From the NCBI RefSeq assembly GCF_037969765.1, contig NZ_CP150207.1, positions 1,970,001 to 2,034,000 on the forward strand: 64,000 nucleotides of DNA, read 5' to 3'. The position numbers and the translations under genes were made by a program. Shown in pieces: positions 17,993 to 27,081 of this stretch. This DNA is from Paenibacillus sp. FSL W8-0186. Lineage in GTDB: Bacteria > Bacillota > Bacilli > Paenibacillales > Paenibacillaceae. Under the pieces are notes generated by a model that ran no database searches, was not told the origin of the DNA, and worked only from the letters and a program-made list of their open reading frames with translations. Positions within the stretch are counted from its first letter, which is position 1. Every line of letters starts with the position of its first letter.

Positions 17993-18468
17993 ATTACGGA
18001 TAGAATTTGATTCTTATGATGAATGTCATGTTCTATAAATTCGTGGATGATATAAAGCAATGAGTAGGGAGTGCCTGTATGTGGACAATTTTCTACGCCG
18101 TTTGCAGTCACATTTTTAGAGGCGACATCCGGCTCAGTTAGCATGATCTCAATCAATTGAAGACGGGTTTGCTTGAATTCGCCAAGTAACCTACTTTTGG
18201 GAATACCCGAACGGGCATATTCATAAGCTTGTTGATTGAACGAATCGAAATTTGGAAAGACCATTCCTTCGCCATTTTTAATCGCAGGGATAATCGTATT
18301 GATGAGGTAATTATCCCAATTCATAAGATGCGAAACAATTTCCGCGACTGTTGCCTTCCCTTCAGCGATTGGAGCTAACCAAATGTTATCGTCTAATTCA
18401 TGTAATGTATCCGTCCATTCTATAAAATCTTTATACCGATGAATCGTTTCTTTGCCTAAACTAATCAT
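17989..18468 (-). CDS. DinB/YfiT-like metalloprotein
   Basis: The 159-residue product fits the DinB four-helix bundle. SHLMNWDNYL and HEFIEHDIHHKNQI carry the spaced histidines that bind a divalent metal. Members include thiol-dependent transferases (bacillithiol or mycothiol) and damage-inducible proteins of unknown activity. GGAGG precedes the ATG. The hairpin at 18493-18520 separates it from the gene upstream. Confidence 0.85.
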   Translation of the reverse strand: MISLGKETIHRYKDFIEWTDTLHELDDNIWLAPIAEGKATVAEIVSHLMNWDNYLINTIIPAIKNGEGMVFPNFDSFNQQAYEYARSGIPKSRLLGEFKQTRLQLIEIMLTEPDVASKNVTANGVENCPHTGTPYSLLYIIHEFIEHDIHHKNQILSVI

Positions 18469-18492
18469 ATCGGGAACCTCCAGGTTATAAAG

Positions 18493-18520
18493 TAAAATAG
18501 GAACTTATGTTCCTATTTTA
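18493..18520 (-). terminator. Terminator of the quinone oxidoreductase gene
   Basis: A 12-bp perfect stem (TAAAATAGGAAC with GTTCCTATTTTA, four-base loop) lies 70 bases past the stop of 18591-19181 on the minus strand. Confidence 0.75.
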
Positions 18521-18590
18521 TTCCATAACATCCCAAAAAGCAACAATATTTACGATAATAGATGTTATGGGATGCTGGCCTGAGTTACCG

Positions 18591-19181
18591 TTATATCCCC
18601 GTTACCTGTGCATGATCATAAGTGAATCCGAGCTCATATGCTTGCATGAGCAACTGTTTGTGTACTTCCGTGTTTGTATCCAAGGTGTTGTACAAAATTT
18701 CAACCCTGCTGTTTTCAATCCCGCAGTAACCAGCTATGGCAACGTTCAATTGATGGTTCATCATTGTATCATATTGTCTCTTTGCCATGCTTTCTTTTGA
18801 ATCGGCTGCGAGACCAATCCACAATACCTGTCGATGGTGCAGCTTATTGGAGCCATACGCAAAACCATTATTCCATACCCGATCAATATACCCCTTGAGC
18901 ATAGCGGGCAAATTGTACCACCATACGGGAAAGATATAGGCAAGAGCATCATGTTTTCGCATGCGTTCCATTTCTGCCTCTACTTCAAGTGAATAGCTCT
19001 TTTGATCCGATGACCAATCAGGTTCATCTGTTTCCCACAGCACAGGATTAAATCCGCTGCGGTGCAAGTCCAGAAGCTCTGTCTGATGACCTGCATCAAT
19101 AAGGCCTTGAGTAAATCTGTCTGCAACAGCAAACGTAAGAGATTGCAGTCTGGGATGTGATACAACAGTTAAAATGTTCAC
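18591..19181 (-). CDS. NAD(P)H:quinone oxidoreductase, flavodoxin-like
   Basis: The 196-residue product begins MNILTVVSHPRLQSLTFAVADRF, the FMN/FAD phosphate-binding region of the KefF/MdaB/NQO1-like family. FPVWWYNLPAMLKGYIDRVW is the hallmark flavin-binding segment. It reduces quinones by two electrons, avoiding semiquinones. The start is GTG behind AGGAAGGTG. It is divergent from an HxlR regulator at 19333, a common regulator-target arrangement for electrophile stress. Confidence 0.92.
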   Translation of the reverse strand: MNILTVVSHPRLQSLTFAVADRFTQGLIDAGHQTELLDLHRSGFNPVLWETDEPDWSSDQKSYSLEVEAEMERMRKHDALAYIFPVWWYNLPAMLKGYIDRVWNNGFAYGSNKLHHRQVLWIGLAADSKESMAKRQYDTMMNHQLNVAIAGYCGIENSRVEILYNTLDTNTEVHKQLLMQAYELGFTYDHAQVTGI

Positions 19182-19332
19182 ATTTTGTCACCTTCCTTTT
19201 TCGATATGTTCCAATTGCATTATGTATGATATTGTTAAATTTAGGAATAACGCACTTTTTTGTTCTTATGGAACCGAAAAGTGCTATAGATACGGAAAAG
19301 TAACTAAAACACGATGTAGAGGGTGGATATCT

Positions 19333-19704
19333 ATGGGAAATCATTCGATTCAGTTCTATAATATCTCTGCAGAAGCGACTTTGGATGTAATAGGGGGAAA
19401 ATGGAAGCTATTGATCCTGTGCTATCTAAATTGCGGGCCTATGAGATCGAGCCAGTTCAGAAAAGTGATTCCTAATCTATCCCAAAAAATGCTGACGCAG
19501 CAGCTTCGGGAATTGGAGGAAGCCGGAATCATTAACCGAACAATTTATAATGAGGTGCCGCCGAAAGTTGTTTACGAAATCAGTGAATTAGGGAAGTCGC
19601 TGAAGCCGATATTAGACCAATTGGGCAAATGGGGAGAGCAATATATTAACGTTAGTAAAAGCAACAATCCGCACGCTAAAATTCAGTTGGGGGAGTGTAA
19701 CTGA
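19333..19704 (+). CDS. HxlR-family transcriptional regulator
   Basis: The 123-residue winged-helix protein has the family signatures ATLDVIGGKWKLLILCYL, LSQKMLTQQLRELEEAGIINR and VVYEISELGKSLKPIL. HxlR-type proteins such as YodB and CatR sense diamide or quinones through an N-terminal Cys; here the only early Cys is in LCYLNCG. The ATG at 19333 follows GGGTGG. It probably controls the divergent quinone oxidoreductase; the 150-bp gap holds several AT-rich dyads. Confidence 0.9.
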   Translation: MGNHSIQFYNISAEATLDVIGGKWKLLILCYLNCGPMRSSQFRKVIPNLSQKMLTQQLRELEEAGIINRTIYNEVPPKVVYEISELGKSLKPILDQLGKWGEQYINVSKSNNPHAKIQLGECN

Positions 19705-19787
19705 CAACGGTCATTCAGATTCTTCTATTATGATATAATCGCCTCAGACGTTGAAGTATTCTAGTTATCTCCCAGGAATAGGTGAGC

Positions 19788-22169
19788 ATGATGGTACCAC
19801 CCCTAATTACAACGAAGCTCTATATCCCGAAACCTCGACCTGGCGCAGTAGTACGTCAGCGGTTGAAGGAGCGGCTCGACCAAGGTATGCATCGGAAGTT
19901 ATCTTTGATCTTAGGTTCTGCCGGTTATGGGAAAACTACACTAGTAAGTGAATGGCTCTCCAGTAGTGATCGTCCTGTGGCATGGCTGTCGCTGGATGAA
20001 GGGGATAATGACATAAGTCGCTTCCTAGCTTATTTTATCGCAGCATTGCGAACAATTGCAGCGCATCAGGAATTGAATGTTTCTGACCTGCTCCAATCTC
20101 CACAGTCACCTTCAATCTCTTCTATAATATCTGTTCTGATCAATGATCTTACGAGGCTAGCTGAACCCATTATATTTGTACTCGACGATTATCATGTGAT
20201 CCACTCCAAGTCTGTGCATGACGCAGTTTCCATGCTGCTCGAGCATATGCCCCCGAATTTACATATGGTTATTCTGGCGCGCGAAGAGCCGGAATTGTAT
20301 TTGACTGAATTACGGGTAAGGGATGAAATCACCGAAGTGGGCGTCAAGGACTTGCGATTCAGTGATGAGGAGTCGGCATTATTTTTGAACCAAACGATGA
20401 ATTTAGGGCTGTCACTGGAAGCAGCATTCATGCTTGCAGAACGTACAGAAGGATGGATTGCCGGTCTTCAGATAGCTGCCTTATCCATGCAAGGACAACA
20501 AGCAGCTGAACTTTTCCCCTCACTTTTCTCAATCAATCAACGCGTATTGTTTGATTATCTAGTTCATGAAGTTTTACTTAAACTTCCAGATTCTGTACAG
20601 AAATTCTTATGCTATACTTCGATCCTTGATCGGCTATGCGGCTCACTTTGCAATGCCGTGCTGCTTGACGATCCCTCCATTCCTGGAGATCAAGTTCTTC
20701 AAACTCTCGAGCGCGCCAATCTATTTATCGTCTCCTTGGACCATGAACAACGCTGGTATCGCTATCACCATCTATTTGCAGAATTTCTGCGACATCAATT
20801 ACAGCAACGGATCATCCATATTGGCGAGATAGAGGACATGACTGTATTACATCATCGTGCAAGCGTGTGGTATGAGAAACAAGGCTTAAGTTTAGAGGCT
20901 TTTCGTCATGCCGTTGCTGCTAATGATATTGAGATCGCCTCCCGGCAGGTCGAAGGCAACGACATCCCTCTGCATCTTCAAGGCGAAGTTGCTCCTGTGT
21001 TGAACTGGTTGGAGTCCCTGCCGAGATCCGAATTGGATGAACGACCCTCGTTATGGGTGATGTATGCTTCGGCATTGTTGATGTCTGGCAGACCAACGGA
21101 TGTTGAATCCAAGCTGCTGGCTGCAGAGGCTGCTCTACCGGAGACCGCATGGGAAGCCACACCGAATAACCTGCTCGGTATGATCGCCACTACACGTGCC
21201 GCAGTAGCTGCATTTACAGTTTCTGGTCCATCAGAATCCGCTGAATTGAGGCTGCAAGCCATAGAAGACGCACTGCAAACGACGAATACAATGGATAAAA
21301 CGAATGAACTAGTTGGCCAGATTGCTCCAGCGCATGCGCGGAGTGAACTGGACTCACATCAAGCAGACATCGTGATTGCGCAGTGCAGCCTTGCACTTAA
21401 GTATCTTGATCCTGAGCTTCTCCCTGTACGCATTACTGCTCTATGGATGCTGGGGGTGGCGTATCAGCTCCGCGACAATCGTTCAAAGGCACACAAGGCT
21501 TACATCGAGGTTTTGACGCTTAGTCGGAAGATGGGCGCGAATATCATTGAAGTCATGGCGAATGTTGGGCTAGGCAGTCTTAAGGAAAAAGAAAATCGGT
21601 TATACGAAGCAGAGGAGTTTTATCGGAGAGCGGTGTTGTCAAACGGTGATTTACCTTTGCCTGCTATATGTGAAGCGTATTTGGGCTTGGCTCGTATATG
21701 CTATATGTGGAATGATCTTGAGAATTCAATGCAGCATGTGCAGAAGAGTGTACAATTAGCGAAGCTAGTTGATAGCAAAGATACCATTTTGTCATGTAAT
21801 ATCATGATTGCCCGCATTAAGCTATCTCAGCATCATTGGAAAGAGGCGTCTGCAATGCTTGCTGATGCAAAGAAGTATGCTCGTGACCTTCGACTCTTGA
21901 ATCGATTGCCTGAAATTGAAGAAGTGCAAGCGATGGGGAAGCAGTTTCAGGTAGTATCAACTGCGCATGTAGAGCCTCTGACACAGCGTGAGTTGGAGGT
22001 TTTACAATTAATCGCTCATGGGTACTCGAATCAAGAGATTGGGAAAAAGCTTTTTCTAGCTGTGGATACAGTGAAAGGGCATAACCGACGTATATTTGCT
22101 AAGCTTCAGGTAGGAAGACGTACAGAGGCGGTTGCTATCGCACGCAAGCTGGGCTGGATTGAATCATGA
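19788..22169 (+). CDS. MalT-like LuxR-family ATP-dependent regulator
   Basis: The product of about 793 residues begins PPLITTKLYIPKPRPGAVVRQRL, then Walker A GSAGYGKTTL and Walker B IIFVLDDYH of a STAND ATPase. A TPR-like middle (about 400-700) follows, then a C-terminal GerE/LuxR helix-turn-helix (LTQRELEVLQLIAHGYSNQEIGKKL is split over about 728-752). Members activate transcription when a ligand and ATP bind. A GTG at 19782 and ATGs at 19788 and 19791 are possible starts; AGGA fits 19788. The DUF4386 gene next to it is a likely target. Confidence 0.9.
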   Translation: MMVPPLITTKLYIPKPRPGAVVRQRLKERLDQGMHRKLSLILGSAGYGKTTLVSEWLSSSDRPVAWLSLDEGDNDISRFLAYFIAALRTIAAHQELNVSDLLQSPQSPSISSIISVLINDLTRLAEPIIFVLDDYHVIHSKSVHDAVSMLLEHMPPNLHMVILAREEPELYLTELRVRDEITEVGVKDLRFSDEESALFLNQTMNLGLSLEAAFMLAERTEGWIAGLQIAALSMQGQQAAELFPSLFSINQRVLFDYLVHEVLLKLPDSVQKFLCYTSILDRLCGSLCNAVLLDDPSIPGDQVLQTLERANLFIVSLDHEQRWYRYHHLFAEFLRHQLQQRIIHIGEIEDMTVLHHRASVWYEKQGLSLEAFRHAVAANDIEIASRQVEGNDIPLHLQGEVAPVLNWLESLPRSELDERPSLWVMYASALLMSGRPTDVESKLLAAEAALPETAWEATPNNLLGMIATTRAAVAAFTVSGPSESAELRLQAIEDALQTTNTMDKTNELVGQIAPAHARSELDSHQADIVIAQCSLALKYLDPELLPVRITALWMLGVAYQLRDNRSKAHKAYIEVLTLSRKMGANIIEVMANVGLGSLKEKENRLYEAEEFYRRAVLSNGDLPLPAICEAYLGLARICYMWNDLENSMQHVQKSVQLAKLVDSKDTILSCNIMIARIKLSQHHWKEASAMLADAKKYARDLRLLNRLPEIEEVQAMGKQFQVVSTAHVEPLTQRELEVLQLIAHGYSNQEIGKKLFLAVDTVKGHNRRIFAKLQVGRRTEAVAIARKLGWIES

Positions 22170-22266
22170 TCAACTCATGATCAACTCAACACTTAAGTGT
22201 CTATTCATCCATCTCCACTCCGGATATGCTTAGAGCAAATCCATAGTAGAGAAGGAGATTAGCATC

Positions 22267-22923
22267 ATGATAACTAGAACTAATGAAAAAATAATCGGTA
22301 CATTATTTCTGCTGGCAACAGCAGTCTTCATGATCGGCAGTGCGCTTATCGAATCTAATCTAGCTCAAACGGATTATCTTGCGCATATTTTTCCGAATCG
22401 CATGCAAGTAGTAACTGGCCTATTTCTAGAGCTCGTCAATTCTGCTGCAGTAGTAGGTATTTCCGTGCTGTTATTCCCGCTCTTGAAGCATCACAGTGAA
22501 TTTACCGCTCTTGGATACTTCAGCTCGAGGATCATCGAATCCGTACTGCTCGTCTTGGGCACGATTAGCCCGCTTGTTCTAATCACACTAAGCGAAGCCT
22601 ATATCGCCGGAGGCGGCATTAGCCATGCCTCTCACACCGAGTTAGGAAATCTGATCATTAAAGGACAAGAGATGACCTTTGAACTGGCGATGCTCATGCT
22701 CGGTATTGGCAGTGTGATGTTCTGCTGCTTGTTGTATCGCAAGAAGCTGATTCCAAAATCGCTTTCCTTGCTGGGGATTGCCGGTTATATTGCGCTCATG
22801 GCGAGCAGTTGCTTAACGATAATAGGATTCGAGCCGGGGTTCGTTCTGTTTATTCCTGGGGGGATATTTGAAATTATTTTTCCTGTATGGCTGATCATTA
22901 AAGGGTTTTATAGAACGGAGTGA
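22267..22923 (+). CDS. DUF4386 family membrane protein
   Basis: The 218-residue product has about six membrane helices and begins RTNEKIIGTLFLLATAVFMIG, as in DUF4386. No function is established for the family. GAAGGAG precedes the ATG. It follows the MalT-like regulator by 97 bases, and the two may form a regulator-target pair. Confidence 0.85.
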   Translation: MITRTNEKIIGTLFLLATAVFMIGSALIESNLAQTDYLAHIFPNRMQVVTGLFLELVNSAAVVGISVLLFPLLKHHSEFTALGYFSSRIIESVLLVLGTISPLVLITLSEAYIAGGGISHASHTELGNLIIKGQEMTFELAMLMLGIGSVMFCCLLYRKKLIPKSLSLLGIAGYIALMASSCLTIIGFEPGFVLFIPGGIFEIIFPVWLIIKGFYRTE

Positions 22924-22975
22924 TGGTAGTGATATCTCATCATGTCCTCGTCCGAATGGCCATCGTGAACTTGAT

Positions 22976-23455
22976 TCATCTAGGCAAATGAACATCAAAT
23001 TCTGCCCCTCCATGCATATGGTTCCGTACCTCAATCCTTCCGCCGTGCGCGACAACGATTTGCCGTGCGATCGCCAGCCCAAGACCTGATCCTCCGCTGC
23101 GCTCTGACTTATCGACCTTGTAAAAGCGATCGAACAAATACGGCATCGTGTCTGCCGGAATCCCCCGTCCCGTATCCTGCACGGTCACGACAACAAATGC
23201 CGGATCTTCCGCTAGAGAAACACGAATCGAAATATCACCTCCCGAAGGAGTATGCCGCAGCGCGTTGGCCAACAGGTTCAGGATCACTTGTTTGACCCGC
23301 TTAGCGTCGATATCCGCTTCGATGGGGACGGGGCGGTTTGGATTGATTAACCGAATGCCTCGAGCTTCGGCTTCAGGACGGACAAGTTCCGCCAAGTCAG
23401 CCAGCAGTCCAGACAGATCGGTCACTTTCCGCTGTAAATGCAGCTCGCCAGCCCC
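22976..23455 (-). pseudogene. Sensor histidine kinase, C-terminal HATPase part (severed)
   Basis: The minus-strand frame reads AGELHLQRKVTDLSGLLADL and then a complete HATPase with N box NLLANALRH, G1 DTGRGIP, F box FDRFYK and G2 GGSGLGLAIA, ending EFDVHLPR. No dimerisation/His domain precedes it in this frame. The missing N-terminal half is at 23705-24302 on the opposite strand. This is the distal piece of a kinase gene cut by an inversion. Confidence 0.88.
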
Positions 23456-23460
23456 CCGTG

Positions 23461-23708
23461 ACGGGGAATCCGTCACACTTACACCAACGGAATTTCAACT
23501 TCTACTGACGTTAGCAACCCGGCCAGGCGTTGTCTACAGCAGATTGCAACTGATGAGAGCAGCGATGGGTGAAGAGCTGATGAACTACGAAAGGACGCTG
23601 GATTCGCACATCAGCAAGCTTAGAAAGAAACTGGAACCGGACTCGAGCAATCCAAGATACATCCAGACCGTCTACGGGTTCGGCTATCGGTTTGGTGATC
23701 CGTCATGA
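23461..23708 (+). pseudogene. Response regulator, DNA-binding half (in inverted segment)
   Basis: The plus-strand frame from DGESVTLTPTEFQLLL to GYRFGDPS is a complete OmpR/PhoB winged helix without a receiver domain. It ends in an ATGA overlap with the kinase fragment, as in an intact operon. Its receiver domain is at 24303-24632 on the minus strand. No start codon with a ribosome site is in front. Confidence 0.88.
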
Positions 23709-24302
23709 CGCTTCGTTCCAAAATATTCGACGGGATGGCCTTGTTGGTGTTGCTGGTAGGCGCCGCTTACGTCGGGACGACGCAAGGATATCTGGGCAGT
23801 CTGCTCGCACAATACTTTACAGAAAATGTGCCGAGTGATATTGAACCGGATCAATTAGAGGGAATTCGGGACTATATCATGAGTCGAATGGGAATGAAAG
23901 CAGTCACAGTCACCTTGTTCACAGCCGGAATTGCGCTGCTGATTGGCTATTGGTTGTCGGGCATAATGACCCGCCCTTTGAGAAGATTGATTACCGAAAT
24001 GGATAAAGTAGCCGATCGGCAACTGGATACGGCAATCCCCGTTCAAGGGCCGGATGAATACGGACAGGTAAGCAGGGCTTTTAACAAAATGACACATCAG
24101 CTGCGCGACTCTGAAAACAGGCGTAAACGATTGGTTGAGGATGTAGCGCATGAGCTTCGGACTCCGCTATCGATCGTACTGACCAAATTGGAGTTGGTGC
24201 AGCAATCTGCCGTGGATGTTAAACCAGAGACACTGCTTCCGCTTCACGATGAGGTGCTTCGTGTCATTCACTTGGTGGATGAGCTGCAATTTTTAACTTC
24301 GG
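23705..24302 (+). pseudogene. Sensor histidine kinase, N-terminal half (in inverted segment)
   Basis: About 200 residues include membrane helix 1 (about 8-28), membrane helix 2 (about 62-82), a HAMP domain and the phospho-acceptor region VEDVAHELRTPLS. The frame continues to DELQFLTSA and then leaves kinase sequence after 24302. The matching ATPase half is on the opposite strand at 22976-23455. As it stands it cannot bind ATP. Confidence 0.88.
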
Positions 24303-24632
24303 CAACAGCTCGCGTAAGCTGAACGGTTTCGTGATATAATCGTCGGCTCCGAGCTCCAGTCCGATGATTTTATCGGTTTCTTCCGTTTTGGCTGTAACCA
24401 TGATGATCCCGCAGGAGGAGTTCTGTCTCAATTCACGGCATACGTCGATACCGCTTTTGCCTGGCAGCATCCAGTCGAGCAAGACAATGGCCGGTTTCGC
24501 CGTCTGAGCGAGGCGAATTGCTTCAAGTCCGTCCATTGCGGTAAGGACATGATAGCCTTCCTGTTCCAAATACTGCGTCATTGATGCCAGCAATTGATGT
24601 TCGTCTTCCACGATCAGCAATGTGGTTTCCAT
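24303..24632 (-). pseudogene. Response regulator, receiver half (severed)
   Basis: The minus-strand frame begins METTLLIVEDEHQLL and holds a good receiver domain with phospho-acceptor Asp in LLDWMLPGKSG and the conserved Lys in YITKPFSLREL. It ends there; the following residues come from antisense kinase sequence. Roughly 30 residues of receiver end and linker appear lost relative to the DNA-binding part at 23461. The original operon therefore ran on the minus strand from here toward 22976. Confidence 0.88.
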
Positions 24633-24788
24633 ACAATGTGTCCTTTCGTATGTTTATTGGCTTCATTATACCATCCTGATTTGCGTATCGGACAAATCCA
24701 CAGCATATACGGAAGTCCTCCACAAGTTCTACACATTGTTTCTATACAATGATGAAGAACAAAAAATGTATGACGGAGGTCAGACAAT

Positions 24789-25422
24789 ATGAGAAAAACA
24801 CATTTGCTCGGCTATGCAGGTTTTTCGGGTATCTTCATTTTTGCGATTTCCATTTTACTGCTGCACGGATGGCAACCAGAAATTTCAATTCGTTATGATG
24901 CCATGAGTTATTATGTATACGGACAACTGGGGTGGCTGCTCTGGGCGGGTCTTCTCGGTCTTGGACTCGGATCGTTGGCGCTTGCTGCGGGTTTTTGGCG
25001 TATACAGCAAGGAGCATATGCGAGAGTTGGCATACTATGTGCGGGTATATGGGGCACGGGTTTATTGATTGCGGCTATTTTTCCGACGGATCCCAAAGGA
25101 AGCTGGAATCAGCCACCATCGACGAGTGGTATGATCCATTTTGCAGCAGCCATCCTTGCTTTTATCGGCTATCACGTTGGCCGCCCTGTTTATTGCCCAT
25201 GCCTTCATAAAAGACGGGCGCTGGAAGCCGGTTCAAAAATGGATTGTCCCGGTTACGGCCCTGACGGCTATTTCCTTTATCCTAATCATTATCTCCATTG
25301 TGTCCATTTTTGTCTCCCACGGGTCGCCGCTCTATTTTGGACTGACGGAAAGATTGTTTTTCTTCATGAGCCTCTGCTGGATCGGCATCGCTTCAGTCGG
25401 GCTGTTGCGCTCGGAACGATGA
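24789..25422 (+). pseudogene. DUF998 family membrane protein with a frameshift
   Basis: The frame from ATG 24789 gives five hydrophobic segments of a DUF998-type protein up to GMIHFAAAILAF. Near 25165-25170, at a CTTTTA run, the hydrophobic pattern continues only in another frame (LSAITLAALFIAHAFIKDGRW... to ASVGLLRSER, ending 25422). The original frame degenerates into Cys/His-rich non-membrane sequence. Either a one-base mutation has broken the gene or there is a sequencing error in the T run. A CATTGT-N6-ACAATG dyad lies at 24734-24751, upstream. Confidence 0.75.
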
Positions 25423-25552
25423 AGTCCAGATTGACAAAATGATTGGCGTCTAGTAGTGTATCAGCAAATATGGAATTTATGCCCAACAAGTCTGGTCAGA
25501 TGAAAATGCTGATCCTGATAGCACTACCTATAGACTTCTGGAGGAGGATTCT

Positions 25553-25936
25553 ATGAATATTGTAAAAATCGAGGCGGGTGGAACAACTATCGCCGTAGTA
25601 AACGGCGTCGCGCCAGTTATCAACGATGTACAATCCGCATTGGATTTTATGGCAACCGTAAGATATGAAACGGACTGTGATCGTATTGTTATCGAAAAGT
25701 CGCTAATCAGCGAGAGTTTTTTTGACCTTAAAACGCGTCTTGCGGGCGAAATTTTGCAAAAATTCATTAATTATCAAGTGCAGATGGCGATTGTAGGAGA
25801 CTTTTCGATGTATTCGAGTCAGAGTCTGAAGGATTTTATATATGAATGCAACAATGGAAACGATATTTTCTTCGTTTCTACGGAGCAGCAAGCGATCGAA
25901 AAGCTAAGCAATATAAAACCGGGTCATTTCAGGTGA
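25553..25936 (+). CDS. DUF4180 family protein
   Basis: The 127-residue product matches DUF4180 (IAVVNGVAPVINDVQSALDFMATVRYETD; KLISESFFDLKTRLAGEILQKFINYQ). It is soluble and of unknown function. GGAGGAGG precedes the ATG. It is followed at once by the formylglycine-enzyme-like gene. Confidence 0.85.
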   Translation: MNIVKIEAGGTTIAVVNGVAPVINDVQSALDFMATVRYETDCDRIVIEKSLISESFFDLKTRLAGEILQKFINYQVQMAIVGDFSMYSSQSLKDFIYECNNGNDIFFVSTEQQAIEKLSNIKPGHFR

Positions 25937-25938
25937 AG

Positions 25939-26436
25939 ATGTCAGGCTATGGTGATATGTTTGCAGATTATCGCATGAACACTATTCCTGCGGGCGTTGT
26001 TGCTTTAAGGGATGATCGAATAAAGGAGACTTGGACGGCATCGGTAGAGTCATTTTTGCTCGCGCCCGTGCCAGTAACACAATCGCTATATGCTGCGATC
26101 ATGCAAGGAACATTGGAACCGAAGGCATTGCCTGAAATACCTAAGGTCAATGTCTCATGGTTTGATGGGATTGCCTGGTATCGTGACAATTCGGATGGAC
26201 GATTGCACGGAGTCGCACAAAAATTGCCGAACGATTGGAAACTCTATGATATGTTGGGCAATGTCTGGGAATGGTGCTGGGATCTGTATGATATCGAGGT
26301 ATACGGATCTTACCAGGTATTTCGCGGTGGCAGTTGGGCTGAAGAAGCACCGGGATGTGGAGCAACTTGCCGTCGGCGGAGTCATCCCTCTTTTCGTATC
26401 GATGATCTTGGTTTCCGTCTTGCCAAAACACTGTAA
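25939..26436 (+). CDS. SUMF1/formylglycine-generating-enzyme-like protein, internally shortened
   Basis: The 165-residue product keeps the start of the fold (AGVVALRDDRIKETWTASVESFLLAPVPVTQSLY is split here for length) and its end (LYDMLGNVWEWCWD, VFRGGSW, GFRLAKTL). VSWFDGIA runs straight into WYRDNSDGR, which in full-length relatives is separated by about 60-80 residues containing the RLPTEAEWEYA segment. The catalytic Cys pair of true FGEs is not evident. The start is ATG 25939 or GTG 25933, the latter overlapping the DUF4180 stop. It is probably non-functional or strongly altered. Confidence 0.7.
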   Translation: MSGYGDMFADYRMNTIPAGVVALRDDRIKETWTASVESFLLAPVPVTQSLYAAIMQGTLEPKALPEIPKVNVSWFDGIAWYRDNSDGRLHGVAQKLPNDWKLYDMLGNVWEWCWDLYDIEVYGSYQVFRGGSWAEEAPGCGATCRRRSHPSFRIDDLGFRLAKTL

Positions 26437-26451
26437 CTGGAGAGGTTAGAG

Positions 26452-26880
26452 ATGAAGAAAAGCGAAAACGTCAAAATAGTTGGTCAAACCGCATCTGCCG
26501 GCTTTCAAGTTGGGGTTCGGAGGACGCTGCCGATTTCACCGGAACAGTCATGGGCGTTTCTTACCTCCTCTGAAGGATTGAAGCTATGGCTTGGAACTAC
26601 TCCGACCCTTTCATTGAAAGAAGGGGAGACCTTTAAATCCGATGAGGGAATTACAGGGCAATTCAGGGTGGTTAAACCTTTGAAACAGATCCGCTTAAAG
26701 TGGGGAAAGACGGGGTGGGACAAACCATCCACACTGCAAATCCGGCTGATATCCGATAAACCAGACAGAACAACGATTAGCTTTCATCAAGAGAACTTGG
26801 ATCATGCAAATACACGCGAACAAATGAAGATTTATTGGGAAGAGGTGCTAGCCGCGATAAAGGAAAAGACAAGTCATTAA
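26452..26880 (+). CDS. SRPBCC/AHSA1-like domain protein
   Basis: The 142-residue product begins with a short lead, then VRRTLPISPEQSWAFLTSSEGLKLWLG and ends TREQMKIYWEEVLAAIKEK, the pattern of the activator-of-Hsp90-like START superfamily. These proteins bind hydrophobic ligands in a deep cavity. GGAGAGG precedes the ATG 16 bases after the previous gene, so the two may be co-transcribed. Confidence 0.85.
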   Translation: MKKSENVKIVGQTASAGFQVGVRRTLPISPEQSWAFLTSSEGLKLWLGTTPTLSLKEGETFKSDEGITGQFRVVKPLKQIRLKWGKTGWDKPSTLQIRLISDKPDRTTISFHQENLDHANTREQMKIYWEEVLAAIKEKTSH

Positions 26881-26893
26881 TCATGATAAAAGA

Positions 26894-26932
26894 GATGAGG
26901 TCAGGGGATTGATCCCTTAGGTAACATACGAA
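26894..26932 (+). pseudogene. Decayed 3' end of a second tRNA-Ala
   Basis: GAGGTCAGGGG-TTGATCCC-TAG...CATACGAA aligns with the variable arm, T arm, acceptor end and trailer of tRNA-Ala at 14846-14882, with several substitutions and indels. The 5' two-thirds of the tRNA are missing. The same terminator follows, and a further shared block (GAACCC-TGGG-TTCAGAC) is found after both (14942 and 26989 areas). Confidence 0.75.
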
Positions 26933-26935
26933 TAA

Positions 26936-26966
26936 AAGGTTAGCCCTATTGGCTAACCTTTTTTTG
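26936..26966 (+). terminator. Terminator, duplicate of the tRNA-Ala terminator
   Basis: Perfect AAGGTTAGCC / GGCTAACCTT stem with a CTATT loop and seven T residues. It may end the SRPBCC transcript. Confidence 0.88.
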
Positions 26967-27081
26967 TTCTGTTATGAAAATGGGGCCGGTCGAACCCCTG
27001 GGTTCAGACTTTGCATAGGGAACGAAGGCGGGCGAGTACACCACCCACGCCTTAGGAGACATCCGTCTGTTAGCCCGAGTC

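Noticed and set aside
23148..23708. A single 186-aa protein covering the whole frame
   Set aside because: Its first 100 residues are the antisense of the kinase ATPase domain; only the part from 23461 on is real regulator sequence.
23439..24288. 8-bp inverted repeat TGCAGCTC/GAGCTGCA as the inversion crossover
   Set aside because: Crossing over there would leave the regulator out of frame after re-inversion; the protein junctions place the breakpoints nearer 23455 and 24302.
24264..24632. Complete single-domain response regulator
   Set aside because: The frame passes from receiver sequence into antisense kinase sequence near 24303, so it is a severed two-domain regulator.
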